In this document: piece by piece, positions 1-10,591 of the stretch | Numbering within the stretch: the first letter of the stretch is position 1 | How the letters are laid out: the number at the start of each line of letters is the position of its first letter | NCBI GenBank assembly: GCA_963555705.1 | Contig: OY743173.1 | Coordinates: 335,001 to 399,000 of the forward strand | DNA from: Ligustrum vulgare | Taxonomy: Eukaryota > Streptophyta > Magnoliopsida > Lamiales > Oleaceae | DNA length: 64,000 nt | Direction: 5' to 3' | Made by a program: the position numbers and the translations under genes | Notes under the pieces: generated by a model | Told to the model about the DNA's origin: nothing | What the model saw: the letters and a program-made list of their open reading frames with translations, nothing else | Databases searched by the model: none

Positions 1-1043
1 TCAGGAGGCGACCTTCATAATGATGCAATTCAACGCCCAAGATCCATAGCTTGAGAACTGATCCAAGATCGATGTGAAAATGGCCATAAGATGCTAGGAG
101 AGGTATGAGTACAAGGTGAGAGGTAGGAGTGGGCGCGGTCCGGTCCGGTCCGGTTCGATTCCGAAAGGAAACCAAACCGAGTACCAATGGAAATCTTAGT
201 GATGGAATCATTGGTTCCATCTTTGACAATAGAACCTAACTGGAACCGAACCAATTGGTTCTGTTTCGGTCCGGTTCGGTTCTTAACATTTAAAATGTTA
301 AAATAAAATGTTCATTATTACTAAAGATTAAAAATTTCTTTGACACTAATTTGAGAAAAATATAGAAGAATTGCACATACTTTGCAAAGATTAAAAGAAA
401 AATAAAAAACCCTGCATACAAGTAAAAAAATCAACGGGTCTAAGGTTTGATATACCTTAGGTTCTTGAATTACGAGGCTCGGGTCTTCATGTTACTGTCC
501 ATCCTCAACTTGAATTTGGAACTTTCTAGACGTTCAATCAATTATTCCGCGAGCATCTCGAACGGGATCACATCAGTTTTTATTTTAGCTACTGGATTAG
601 TAGCACTCAAAGAATCAAAAGTCTGGGTTGTCATAGTTGGTATCAGAACCCAAATATTTCTAGGCTTTAAAATTTATATTTTTTCAGGCATTTTGGGGGG
701 GGGGGAGTATCTTACACTGTTCACGATGGGTTTTCTTTTAAAAAAAACGGGCCTCAAGTTCAGTTGGAAATAAAATTTTAGTTAAGGAGTTAGTTAATTG
801 ATATGATCATTTAAATAGCTCAATAACACTATTAAAGTTTTTCCAAGAAGATAAAAAGGACATAAAAAAATTTAATATTTTAAATGGTTCATTATTTTTA
901 ATTAAGAATTTATGTCTTCAATTGCTAAGCGTATTCTTTATGTCTTGATTTTCTCGGATAAGGTATATTATATTATGTCATGATTTGCATGAAATTCATT
1001 TTTTTTTTATGCGAAGTGGTAGAAGTGTTGGGAAACATCTATA
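1..1043. repeat. Left flank: decayed repeat sequence with LTR-end and PBS-like site
   Basis: No convincing gene is visible. At 124-290 there is a run of GGTCCGGTCCGGT-type words with an inverted counterpart near 260-290, which is typical of hAT-derived non-autonomous elements. At 505-530 the text resembles the end of the LTR-like fragment near 4820-4860 (CAACTTGAATTTGGAACTTT versus CAACCTGGATTCGGAACTTT). At 635-647 TTGGTATCAGAAC looks like a tRNA-iMet primer-binding site. This suggests the tail of a 5' LTR followed by a primer site, with the rest lost. An in-frame reading at 447-773 has no recognised domain and I do not regard it as a gene. A G10 homopolymer lies near 695-705. Confidence 0.4.
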
Positions 1044-2346
1044 TCTATACTATATATTAAAATAGAATAGCCGTCATCAAAAGCCGCACATAGTTTCCCG
1101 CCAAAATAACATTCTAAATTTGGAAATTTTTGCAAAAGAGAATATATATATATATATATATATATATTGTATTAAATATTTTAGTAAATATTATGGTACA
1201 TGTATCATTAATAGCATTAGCATAGACATCCTTATTGTGCTATTAATGATATCAATATATTTTTTTTAATGTATAAACTATTTTTTTATAATAATTTTTT
1301 TTAATTATTCTATTATTTTGAAGTCGAAAAAATATGTAATATGGATGTCAAATCGAATATCTCAATGAGAAGTTTAATACAAGTTAACAAATGAAAGCAA
1401 ACTGTAAACATATTGTCCGTAAAAATTGTTTCAACGATCAAATGTAAAAGTTTTATTTTATATTTTTTCACTTTTCCTCAATATCTTATTCATTACAAAT
1501 TATATCATTTAAGTCCTATAATACTATAAATACTTTCTTAATTAAAGTCAATTTAGTCATATATGATTAATTTTAGTTCAAGTTTTTTCTTATCAAATTA
1601 AAACAAATAATAAATATAAAAGTTTTCTAAGTAAATTCAATTAAATTGTACTAATTTGTACAACTTAAGATTTCGATAAATTCATTCATCATTTTCACAT
1701 TATTTTATTTATTTACTGATTATGTCCACTGTATATTTTTAGTATAAACTTAAATAACTATCATATGCAGAATATATATAACAGATTTTAACAATTAGTT
1801 CATATAATTTTTATTAAAATAAAGTAATAATGTAATATTATGAATAAAGGAATTGACAATATGAAGAAACAAAAAAATTAATGTAACAATATATAAAAAA
1901 ACGTCGATCATAAGAAGAATATGTAAGTTAAGTCTTCCACATATATTGTATGAGTCTAATTTTGTAGTTCAAAATTTTTTAGAAAATATTTTTTTAATTG
2001 AACGTTAAATCCACAAATCAAGTTATTATGTTTGTGGTACAATCGCTATAGCCCCTTTTTGGCCCCTTTAAATTTTTAACACATTTTTTTCTTTCTTCTT
2101 TTCAACCACACATTAATCAATAAAATAATATTACACATAACTCAAAAAATATTTACAACTTTTTAACCACACATTCTCCTAAAAATCACTATTCCTTTCA
2201 AATAAACTATTTTTAAAAATATCAAATAGGGGCATAGACAAAAAAGAATTAATTATGCGAAGGAAATGGTCTCTTGGGTTGAATTTTACTTTCGCGCATC
2301 CCAAATTTTGAGTTGGTTTTCATGTTTGTGCATTGTCAATATTGCT
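1044..2346 (+). mobile_element. Helitron 5' terminal segment
   Basis: The segment begins TCTATACTATATATTAAAA directly after an A, the usual form of plant Helitron 5' ends, which start with TC and insert between A and T. What follows is about 1.3 kb of AT-rich non-coding DNA with an (AT)n tract at 1144-1168 and no ORF, as in non-autonomous Helitrons. It stops where the Tat-type LTR begins at 2347. A matching Helitron-type 3' end lies at 61791-61816, so the two may be halves of one element split by later insertions. That pairing is an inference. Confidence 0.6.
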
Positions 2347-3151
2347 TGTTGACCACAAAATCTAGTAGGACATTGGATCAACATGTCTCAGCTCCTCTCT
2401 CTTGGACACGTGGATCTCCTGCGCATTAGAACAAACAGTCAGCTTGCAAAGGGGGCCGAGGTGGCTCCCGTTTGCACTCCGAGGCCTAAGTCAATACTCA
2501 TTTCGAGTAAATATAATTTGGGTGCTGGAAATATAAGTGTGTAAAAGAGAGAAAAGTGAGTGAGATTTCGTATATCAAGTTCAAGTGTTCAATTTCTAAC
2601 CTTTTTCTTGGAGGCAAGTGTGTTCTATTTATTGATAAAGATATTGTCTTAGATGGTGACCCGTGTCATGCTTTACACGTGTTAGACCCTTAACCGTTAG
2701 AGAGGTAAACCAATTGTTTGGGTATAATCATTACCACCTACTATAGGGGAGTGGCTCCCACCACTTCTCTTATAAGGGAACTGTCACATCAAGTCACAGT
2801 TAACAAGGAAGGTCACGTCGATTTGACGCACTAACTAGTCATTCACCGGACAGGATTACCACTTCGGATTGCATCGGTTCGGCATAACCAGTCCGGATAT
2901 AAAGGCCTCGGAGAATGCTTAACCCCGGCATTCAATAGCCTATGAGGCTATAAGTTCTAGGAACCATTGGTAGCTATTGGGTCTCGTATGGGCCCTTACT
3001 GATTACGTGTCATGTTCATTTAAGCATGGTCGTAATATTAGTCCCTCAAATATGGCTGGTTCATTCATGTGCGAACCATAATTGCTGAATACAGATAAAT
3101 AGACTCACCTTGATGGGTCAGTGTTTGAACATTCACTCCGGAGATTGCGTA
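2347..3151 (-). repeat. Tat-type element, 3' LTR (left copy)
   Basis: This copy matches 57811-58263 over its first roughly 450 bases, for example ATCAACATGTCTCAGCTCCT and GGAACTGTCACATCAAGTCA, and continues beyond the point where the right copy is broken. The right boundary is placed just before a C6 run at 3152, which on the minus strand reads as a polypurine tract (CTTGGGGGGTA). The terminal dinucleotide there is TA rather than CA, so the exact end is uncertain by some tens of bases. Confidence 0.6.
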
Positions 3152-3780
3152 CCCCCCAAGTTCCGGAGCTAACTGAACCGGAGCAGATTTGGTAGGGTGG
3201 TGTAACTGGAGCCTCAAAATAACTGTGATATGTGGGTCCCTACGCAAATAATCAATTATTTACAAGTTTTGGGGGGTTACCCCTTGAGTTTCCCATAATT
3301 ATGGCGCGTGTTGTAAACAAGAAGACAGACGGTTTACTTTCTTTCAAATTCTTACCGTTTGGCATTTTATATAGCCTATCAATACAAGTTTCTGCCAAAG
3401 TTTGCACGTGGAGGGCTAAGATTAACTCAGATTTCATCATCTATCGGGCTAGATCTGCAGCACAATCTTATAAAACACTTATCTTCCTTAGTTTTTTCCT
3501 TTTTCACCTTTTCTAAACACTCTTAGAAATTCTCTTCGTAACTTTCTTTGCTTCTTCATTGCAAGCCCTTTTATCTTCAGCCAAAAATTACTTCTCACTG
3601 CCGCTCCTCCTACCGCGTCGCCCATCCAAAGAATTCTCGCCTCTTGTCCAATAGGTAACTCCTCATTTCTGTTTGTGTATTCTATCGCTTTTTCCTTTTA
3701 TTCTCTTTTCCTTTAGGGAGTGCGTTGGGTGCATTTCTGTTTGTGTGTTGCACCTGTGAGTAAGTTTGGTTTTGGGGAAC
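3152..3780. other. Tat element non-coding spacer with TATA-like box
   Basis: Non-coding stretch between the 3' LTR and the antisense ORF. It holds a TATA-like TTTATATAG at 3365-3373 in plus orientation, followed by pyrimidine-rich leader-like sequence, which would suit a promoter for the plus-strand ORF that begins at 3781. Short readings at 3232-3516 show no recognised domain. Confidence 0.35.
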
Positions 3781-4195
3781 ATGGAAGGATTTGGGAGAGT
3801 GGATTCGAAGGAGTTGGCGGTGGTGGCTGACCCCATAAGGGGTTTTATCCTTTGTCCTGCTTAGTATTTAGTTCCCGCCTTTTTAGGGAACGTAGGAAGA
3901 AAAGAGAACAGAGGTTCTGTAGCATAATATCTTTGAGTGATTCTGACAGCGAAGAAGATATCAACTGAAGAAGAGGCATCATTACGGGAGATCCGGAGTA
4001 AGCGGGAAAGAGATTTGAGGGGGAAAGAGGCAGCGAGCACTTCATCTGGGGCACAGGAATCCGGTTTAGGGGTACGGGCCCCTATTAGGGCTCATAGGGA
4101 GGAACTGCATAACCGAAGAGGAGATTTCCCAGGTAGAGGTGATGTGTTCCGGACCCTCGACAATCGGAGTCATAGCAGGCTTGACGGAAAAAGTT
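3781..4195 (+). pseudogene. Tat antisense ORF, first fragment
   Basis: ATG at 3781 opens a short frame that hits a stop after 27 codons. A shifted frame from 3937 continues with a highly charged segment (KKISTEEEASLREIRSKRER). Content and position match the amino part of the accessory antisense ORF carried by Tat elements, whose function is not established. The fragment is broken by at least one frameshift and then by an LTR-like insertion at about 4196. The same ORF resumes at about 4870. Confidence 0.4.
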
Positions 4196-4865
4196 AAATA
4201 TTCAAGCCAAATAAAAATGCAATCCAGTCAACCATGTCGAAATTAGATGCATAATACGTGTTTTTGGAGTAGAAATTGGTCACTAAGCAAAACTCATGGG
4301 CAAAAGCCCTTGAGCCGACTAATTTTATGGCCAAATTCCATCATTTGGGGCTTCAAAACAGTAAGTCAATTATGCAGACGGAAATTAGGGTTTTTGCATA
4401 TTTTTAGGTTAAATTTTGTTTTTAATTATTTGTTTGCCTATTTTAAAATTTTAGTCTAATTAGAATTCTATTTTAAGTAAATTAGCGACTAGGGTTTTAT
4501 TTTGCTTATTTATACGTTTTTCCCCATTCTTTGTAATTAAGACTTGAGACTTGATTTTGATATAAACAGTTTTTATTGAGAATTCAATAAAAGATATAGG
4601 TGGATTCCTATGTTTTCGAACTTATCAAGAATATTTCTTGTGGCGTTCAAATACCGAACTTATCAAATATTTCTTGAGAATATTTGTGGCGTTCAAAATC
4701 AGAAACTTAACAGGGATATTGGACAAATCCTTGTGGCGTTTCGAAAGTCGTGGTTCTTTATTCCGCATCGTCGAGCCATCGCGTCGTGAATATCGGGTCA
4801 TGATTCATCCGTCCAACCACAACCTGGATTCGGAACTTTCCAGCGTTTCTTCTGCGCTTCGAATC
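4196..4865 (+). mobile_element. LTR-like fragment in the Tat antisense ORF
   Basis: About 670 bases that match, in inverted orientation, the LTR at 59804-60437. Shared words include GATATAGGTGGATTCCTAT against ATAGGAATCCACCTATAA, and GGAACTTTCC against GGAAAGTTC. The translated shadows share AFK.RNL and VAFRKS-like strings on opposite strands. It interrupts the antisense ORF, so it is an insertion, probably a solo LTR. I did not find a clean target-site duplication, so the limits are approximate. Confidence 0.5.
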
Positions 4866-5460
4866 TCATCAAGAGGATTAGGTGGATTATGTTAATAAGG
4901 CTTCGGGTTACCATGTAGACTCTCCGTCTCAGCCGGAGCAATGGGAGTCAAATGAAGTTAAGACAGAGGCTAGGGGGAACGGCATTGCCAAAATATCATT
5001 GGTATATAGGATGCCTCGGGAGATACCGGTCATACACCCGAGCCCATCATGCCAGCCTTGTTTCCCCCCAGATGATCAAGTGGTGGTACTTCTTGACGCC
5101 TTCTTATACGGGATGCGCTGGCCTCTCCATCCATGAAGAAAGAGCAAGTAAGGCTCCAGTAGGCTCTTTCTGAAGAGGCGGGTGACGATGAGGATGAAGT
5201 GATGGAGGTGATGGCCAAAGAAAAGCAACATTTGAAGAGATTAAAGAGGGGTACTAAGGAGTCCGTCTCATGAAGCGGAGGTTTCTTTGGGCAATCCTTC
5301 TACTAACCTGCCCAAATCTGCCAAAGGTGCAGAGACATCAAACGTGCCCTCTCCAGGCTATGTAAAGAGGACCGATTAGGAGATTTCTTTGGAAGTGACA
5401 TGAATTAAGGATAGCCTGGTTCCTAAACCATCCATTTTTTATTCCAATGGTCTGGCGTCC
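4866..5460 (+). pseudogene. Tat antisense ORF, middle fragment
   Basis: Frames at 4882-5136 and 4952-5173 include DDQVVVLLDAFLYGMRWPLH. The pattern of a hydrophobic helix followed by G-x-R-x-P-L-H-P is characteristic of the accessory antisense ORF of plant Tat elements, often annotated as a putative plant transposon protein. Frameshifts and stops break the reading. The fragment ends exactly at the TSD of element A (CGTCC, 5456-5460) and resumes after the second TSD copy at 21211, so the host ORF can be followed across a 15.7-kb insertion. Confidence 0.55.
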
Positions 5461-6220
5461 TGATGCAAACCACGTAGCAATTGTAGCTACGCAACCAACA
5501 AATATTGAAATCGACCCAAGAACGCCAAGAAACCACGATTTATGGATCCAATTAAAATTAATTGAACCAAGCAACCAATACAATCACAAGGATATATTGA
5601 CCTCTTGATCACAAGCAATATTAATTCTCACCGAGATTTGAACAAACAAGAATAACTTGCAAGTTCGGATTTTATTCAATGAAGAATAAGGTTGTTGAAA
5701 GCAAAATAGCATCTCAATAATAATATCAAAGTTGTGTGTATAATAATGGAAATTACATCCCTATAAACAGGGTCAAAACCTGACTAAAGAGTTTTAATTA
5801 TACTAGGTAAGAAATTCCTAAAAATAAGGAAAGAATTAAAATCCTAAAATTACACGTATTGATAATTACGGCCGTGACCAATTTCTTTACGGCCAGAAGA
5901 AGCTCTCTGTTTAACAGTTATGGTCATGAAACATATTTTTACGGCCGTAAGTCATATTTTCTGAAAATCATAATTTAACCCGAGGCTGCATTACGGCCGT
6001 AATATTTGTAAGTTACGGCCGTAAACCCAATTCTTCAAAATTTCAGTTTTTCCGCAGTAGACTTGTTACGGCCGCAAGAATTATAGGTTACGGCCGTAAT
6101 TCTTGAAATTTCACAATGTTCTTCGACGGCTTGAATGAGGTTGATCCACTCATCGTTTTGGCTCAGTCCCAACATGGAACTTGCTTCTTTTGATGACACG
6201 AACATTGTTTTGGCCATTGT

Positions 6221-9159
6221 TGTAGCGCCCCGAGTTCCGTATACCCGATTCACTACGTCATTTTCTGTCTAAATTTTTCGAATAATATTTTTGCGGAAGA
6301 AATAATTGAAATTCATTTTTGGCAACATTAAATAAACTGTAATGGCCGCTAAAATTGAAAACATTTATGAAACCATTTGAAATAGTAAATCGAACCATTA
6401 ATATTGTAAAGAAATTGCCAATATCATAATTTCTCAAATAAATGAACTTCTCTAAATTATTCGATTATTTGGAAAATACGGAAATCATTAACGTCAAACT
6501 TTCAACCGTTCAACGATTATTGCCACCATCATTCATCGCTCGCCACCGTCTCCGAAATCTGCAAAACTGTTAAAAAGTAGGGTGAGTATTTCATGGGGGA
6601 AATACTCAGTAGACTCATCGCAAATTAATTTAATTTATAAGATGATTAAACACATAAATCCCGGCTCTTTATAAAACGGGCATTGATAGAGCTTCTTTAT
6701 AAAACTGCTCTTGATAAAACTCATATTGTGCATTACAGCACGGGACATATTTTGCAAATCATAGGCTCTTTGAAAACAGCTCTTTGAAAACCATATACTT
6801 ATAAAAATATTTTAATTATGCCAAGCATAATTTCTTTTGAAAGCATAACATAAGATATGATTGAAATCCTCATAAACATAAATAGACACAAGAACTTTAC
6901 CGAACTTAGGTGGCAAGAATTCTTATGCAGTAAAATCATAATAACAGTAAGTTTTCATCATAACATAGGATAAGATCGAAATCCTCATAAATATAAGAAT
7001 TTTACCGAACTTAGGTGGCAAGAATTCTTATGTAGTAAGTCATAATAACAGTAAGATCATAATAACAGTAAGATCATAATAACAATAAGTATACCAAAAC
7101 ATAATTCATGAAATTCATAGGGATCATTTCCATCATAACATAAGATAGGATCGAAATCCTCATAAACATACGCGACAGGAATTTTACCGAACTTAGGTGG
7201 TAAATCCTCATAAACATATGGAAAGACAGGAATTTTACCGAACTTAGGTGGTAAATCCTCATAAACTTATGGAGACACAGAATTCTACCGAACTTAGGTG
7301 GTAAGAATTCTTATGTGCATAGCAATGATCCAAAACATATAAAACATTATCGTAAAAACATAGGGTATACTTACTTTTCATAAAAACATAAAGTATATTT
7401 ACTTTTCATAAAAACATACTTGTTTTTCTTAAAAATTGACTTTCACAAGTCACATGACATTTATATGAAATCATAATTTAAATCAATTAATAAGTGCGAG
7501 TCTACCTCAAATCCGACGAGTGCAAAGTTGAGCGGGAATGACTTCAATTTCTTTAAATTCTCCGTACGCTTCGTCTTAGCCAATAAGTCACTTTAGTATA
7601 TCGAATATATAGTTCAAAATGATAAATTATAATTTGAGGACTAAAATTGATGTTTTGAAAGTTGAGGGACTAAAATGAATACTTTTGAAAGTTCAGGGAC
7701 TAAAATAGATATTTTGAAAGTTAAGGGACTAAAATGAATACTTTTAAAACTTGGGCTTAAAAGTAAATCAGCAGGTACTGAAATAAAAGAGTTTAAAGTT
7801 AAAGGGCTGAAGTAAATCATTTTAAAGCTTTGAGGCTGAAATGGATGAGTTTAAAACAGTAGGGACTGAATTAAAACAATTTAAAACATCAGGGACTGAT
7901 TTGCAAATTCTGGAAATAAATAATATATCATTCAGATCTTTTCTCTCTCTCTCATAACTCACTCACTCTCTCACGATCTCTCGCTCGATTCACTCTCTCT
8001 CTCAACCTCTCTTCTCATCCGATCCGACTGGAGAAGGGCTCTTCCAGCCGGCGATATGATCGGCGAAACGCCGGCGCAAGGTAGAGGCGTGCAGCGGACA
8101 GGTATTGGTTCAGATTTTTGAGGGATTTGTTGCGATTTTGAGTGCGAGACCGAGGCTAAAACAGTGGCTAAAATCACGATTTCCGGTGGTAGAAAATCGG
8201 TCAGCGCAGTCGGGGTCGAAGTAAGTAACTGGGTAATTGATTTTCTTGGGTTTTTGGGTTTGATTTGGGTTTGGGCAGCGAAGGGTACGAAGATGGTGAA
8301 CGGTGAGGGCTCTGCAGGTTTGTGTGGTTGGGGTCAGCCGGTAGTACAAACTGGCCGTGGTGGTGACTGTCAATTACTTTGGTGATTTGAAGGTGGCGGT
8401 TTGAGTGGCTCAGATGCTTGGTTGAGCAGGGGTTGTAGGTGGAGGCTTGGGTTTGGTTGGCTGCGGATGGTTGCTACTTGATTCGGTGATGATGATTCCT
8501 GGTGAAGATTCTGCAGACTTGATTTTGGCTGGTCGTGGAAGAGTCATGGTGGTGGCTGCTGTTGGACTGAAAGCAGCGTTTTCAAAATTTGGTTCTTGGG
8601 TGATTGGTGGTGACTGGATTGAAGGATTGTGCTGTGATGGTGGATTGGTGATGATAAGGATCAGAATGTGGTGGTGTTGGACTGTGGCCTGGAAACAGGG
8701 GTTGCAGTGGTGGTGTTTGATTCTGATGATTGGTGGTTGGTTCATTTGTGTTGTGGTTGTGGCTTGATTTGGAGTGGCAAGGTTAATGGCAGTCGTGAGG
8801 TTGGTGGAGATTGCAGTGAAGTGGTTCGGTTGTGAGGGATGGTTTCTGCAGGCTTGATGGTTTCTGATCGAGGAGGTGATGGCAGAGTGATGGACTGTGG
8901 TTGCACTCGTCTGGGATGGAGATGGAGCTTGGTGCAGGTGATGAAGATGTATGCTTATATATATTGTATTGTGGAATCTAAGTACATGGAAGTGTGAGTT
9001 GTGCCATGAGTATTGAAATGAAGATGGGGTAGATGATGATAATGATGAAGATGCTTTGCTTTGGTGTTTGTATAATGAGATGGAATATGAAATAGTAGCG
9101 ACACGATTTTCTAAATATTAAAATAATTATTTATTGCATAAAAATTCTGGATCGCTATA
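6221..9159 (-). repeat. LOG element 1 left LTR (3' LTR)
   Basis: 2939 bases, begins TGTAGCGCCCCGAG and ends GGATCGCTATA. Contents include repeated ACCGAACTTAGGTGG words at 6895-7310, a run of degenerate GGGACTAAAAT repeats at 7630-7900, a CT-rich tract at 7930-8020 and a GT-rich stretch at 8200-8950. The predicted frames inside it (for example 8447-8767) are compositional and repeat exactly in the other LTR, so I do not call them genes. Confidence 0.95.
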
Positions 9160-9740
9160 ATCTTACCTCCTTAAAATAATTTCGTCCTCGAAATTAAACT
9201 TACTTAATCTTATAATTTCTGAATACTTAATCAGAATCTCTTCTTCTTATCATCGAATATTCTCAAAATAATCAAAACAATTCCTGAATATTTTCTCTAC
9301 GTAAAATACCCAAACATATCAACATAATATCATCAACTTATCTTTTCAATATTTGTAACCCAAAATTCAGTAAACAAATATCTCCCAAAACTAAGATTCT
9401 ATACTTAAATGTCACCACATTTCCTGCAAAGTATTTCTTTCACTTGTATATACGTATGAATTCTGATTCAATACGGTACTCATTTTACTTTTGTATCATC
9501 ACACTATACCAAGATTATCATTATTAAAACAAAATATCAGTACCCATAATCCAAGAAAATATTCCAAATCTTCAATCAAATCTCCTTTATCGATAAAATT
9601 TAACAGCGCATTACTTCTTGTCTCCTCTTATCATTAAAATAATCCTGCGCTTTCTTGCTGGTCATAACATCACGCGGATTCACTCAGATCCTTTGCGCTT
9701 TTAAATAGTTCATGCTGGGAAGAGGTTGAATCATCAAACA
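9160..9740. promoter_or_regulatory. LOG element 1 polypurine tract and upstream region of the first gene
   Basis: Bases 9160-9174 read as the element's polypurine tract on the minus strand (AAGGAGGTAAGAT). The remaining 550 bases are AT-rich and non-coding. A TATA-like TTTTAAATAG lies at 9699-9708, about 33 bases upstream of the ATG at 9741, and is kept in LOG element 2 at the same place. The same TTTAAATAG core precedes the LOG gene, so the two genes seem to have separate, similar promoters. The very short distance to the ATG would leave a leader of only about 10 bases. Confidence 0.45.
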
Positions 9741-10292
9741 ATGGATATCATCCTTTCTAACATTCGCAAGTATTATTCCAGTCTTCCTATGAATGATCTG
9801 AGAAAGATCTATAGAATAAGGCTCGAAAGATTGAGGTTGCTAATGGCTCATGATATTCCAGAAGATGTTCGCTGGTTGATAGAAGCAAAGGTTCGACTAT
9901 CTGGTGAATTACCATCAACATTTCCAAAACATATGCCTGGTTTAGGAAAAAGCACGTTCGCAAAGAAACGAAGAGCAAAAAGACTGGGTGGTTGCTACAA
10001 ATGTGCTCGTTGGAACTGTAATACACGTTGCAAATCAGTAGGATATTCTTCTACTAATCGGGATGATAAAATCGAATTCATAAAGGGTGGACTGAGTAAG
10101 GAGTCTTTGGATGATATTCGACTGACTCTTGAGACGCACCCAAGTGGTTATGTACAACGTGAACTTCTCTCCTTATACGCTCAGTTTAACGAGGACAAAA
10201 ATCGTTATAGTCTCCAAAATATAATATCGAAAGATCCTGTTTGCCAGTCTGTTTTACAAAATGAGGCTTCTGGCAGTTCAGCAATGATATAA
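9741..10292 (+). CDS. Basic four-cysteine protein resembling plant-virus nucleic-acid-binding proteins
   Basis: 183 residues from the ATG at 9741. An upstream TTG-initiated reading from 9726 adds only five residues and lacks an ATG, so I start at 9741. The N-terminal half is helical and basic (LRKIYRIRLERLRLLMAH). The centre has a very basic stretch, KSTFAKKRRAKRL at residues 70-82, followed at once by C85-x2-C88-x4-C93-x3-C97. A polar tail ends the protein. A basic run directly before a compact Cys cluster is the pattern of the small nucleic-acid-binding or silencing-suppressor proteins of carla-, viti- and related plant viruses (family recollection, not searched). If correct, this protein could bind RNA or counter silencing, but this is inferred. 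It lies 299 bases upstream of LOG and is antisense to the element. The copy in LOG element 2 has the same cysteines and basic run but a nonsense codon. Confidence 0.75.
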   Translation: MDIILSNIRKYYSSLPMNDLRKIYRIRLERLRLLMAHDIPEDVRWLIEAKVRLSGELPSTFPKHMPGLGKSTFAKKRRAKRLGGCYKCARWNCNTRCKSVGYSSTNRDDKIEFIKGGLSKESLDDIRLTLETHPSGYVQRELLSLYAQFNEDKNRYSLQNIISKDPVCQSVLQNEASGSSAMI

Positions 10293-10591
10293 GGTAAATC
10301 TTTTTAAAATATTTTGCTGCTTTCTTTCACGCGTTTTGGAAATAAAATATATTTTCCTTTCTCGAGGTTTGATAAAGCTGGAAATAAATATTTAATCGCC
10401 GAAAGATGACAGCCTCGATACGATAAAAATATTCAAAAGTGGGCTGATTTTGTCAAAAGTAAATCTTTACTTTTTCAGAATCAATCAAAAACAGTAAATT
10501 TTTCCGGCTTTAAATAGTCAAACATATTTCATAGTTCAGGCATCCCAAAATCACATCTTCTTCGTAAGTTTTCTCTTCTATACTATCAAAG
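10293..10591 (+). promoter_or_regulatory. LOG gene promoter region in element 1
   Basis: Spacer between the two genes. A TATA-like CTTTAAATAGTC at 10508-10519 lies about 80 bases before the LOG ATG, giving room for a leader of roughly 45-50 bases. The last 70 bases (TTCATAGTTCAGGCATCCC… to the ATG) are almost unchanged in LOG element 2, whereas the middle of the spacer carries substitutions and indels. The conserved box and leader suggest a working start region. Confidence 0.5.

Noticed and set aside
447..773. 108-residue plus-strand frame near the left end
   Set aside because: No domain, it crosses an LTR-end and primer-site-like motif and a G10 run, and the composition is that of surrounding repeats.
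8164..8767. Plus- and minus-strand frames of 73-111 residues in LTR 1 (also at 14391-14994), with Trp/Gly-rich or Pro/His-rich products
   Set aside because: Identical in both LTRs, strongly biased by the GT-rich composition, open on both strands at once, and without any recognisable domain. They are compositional, not genes.
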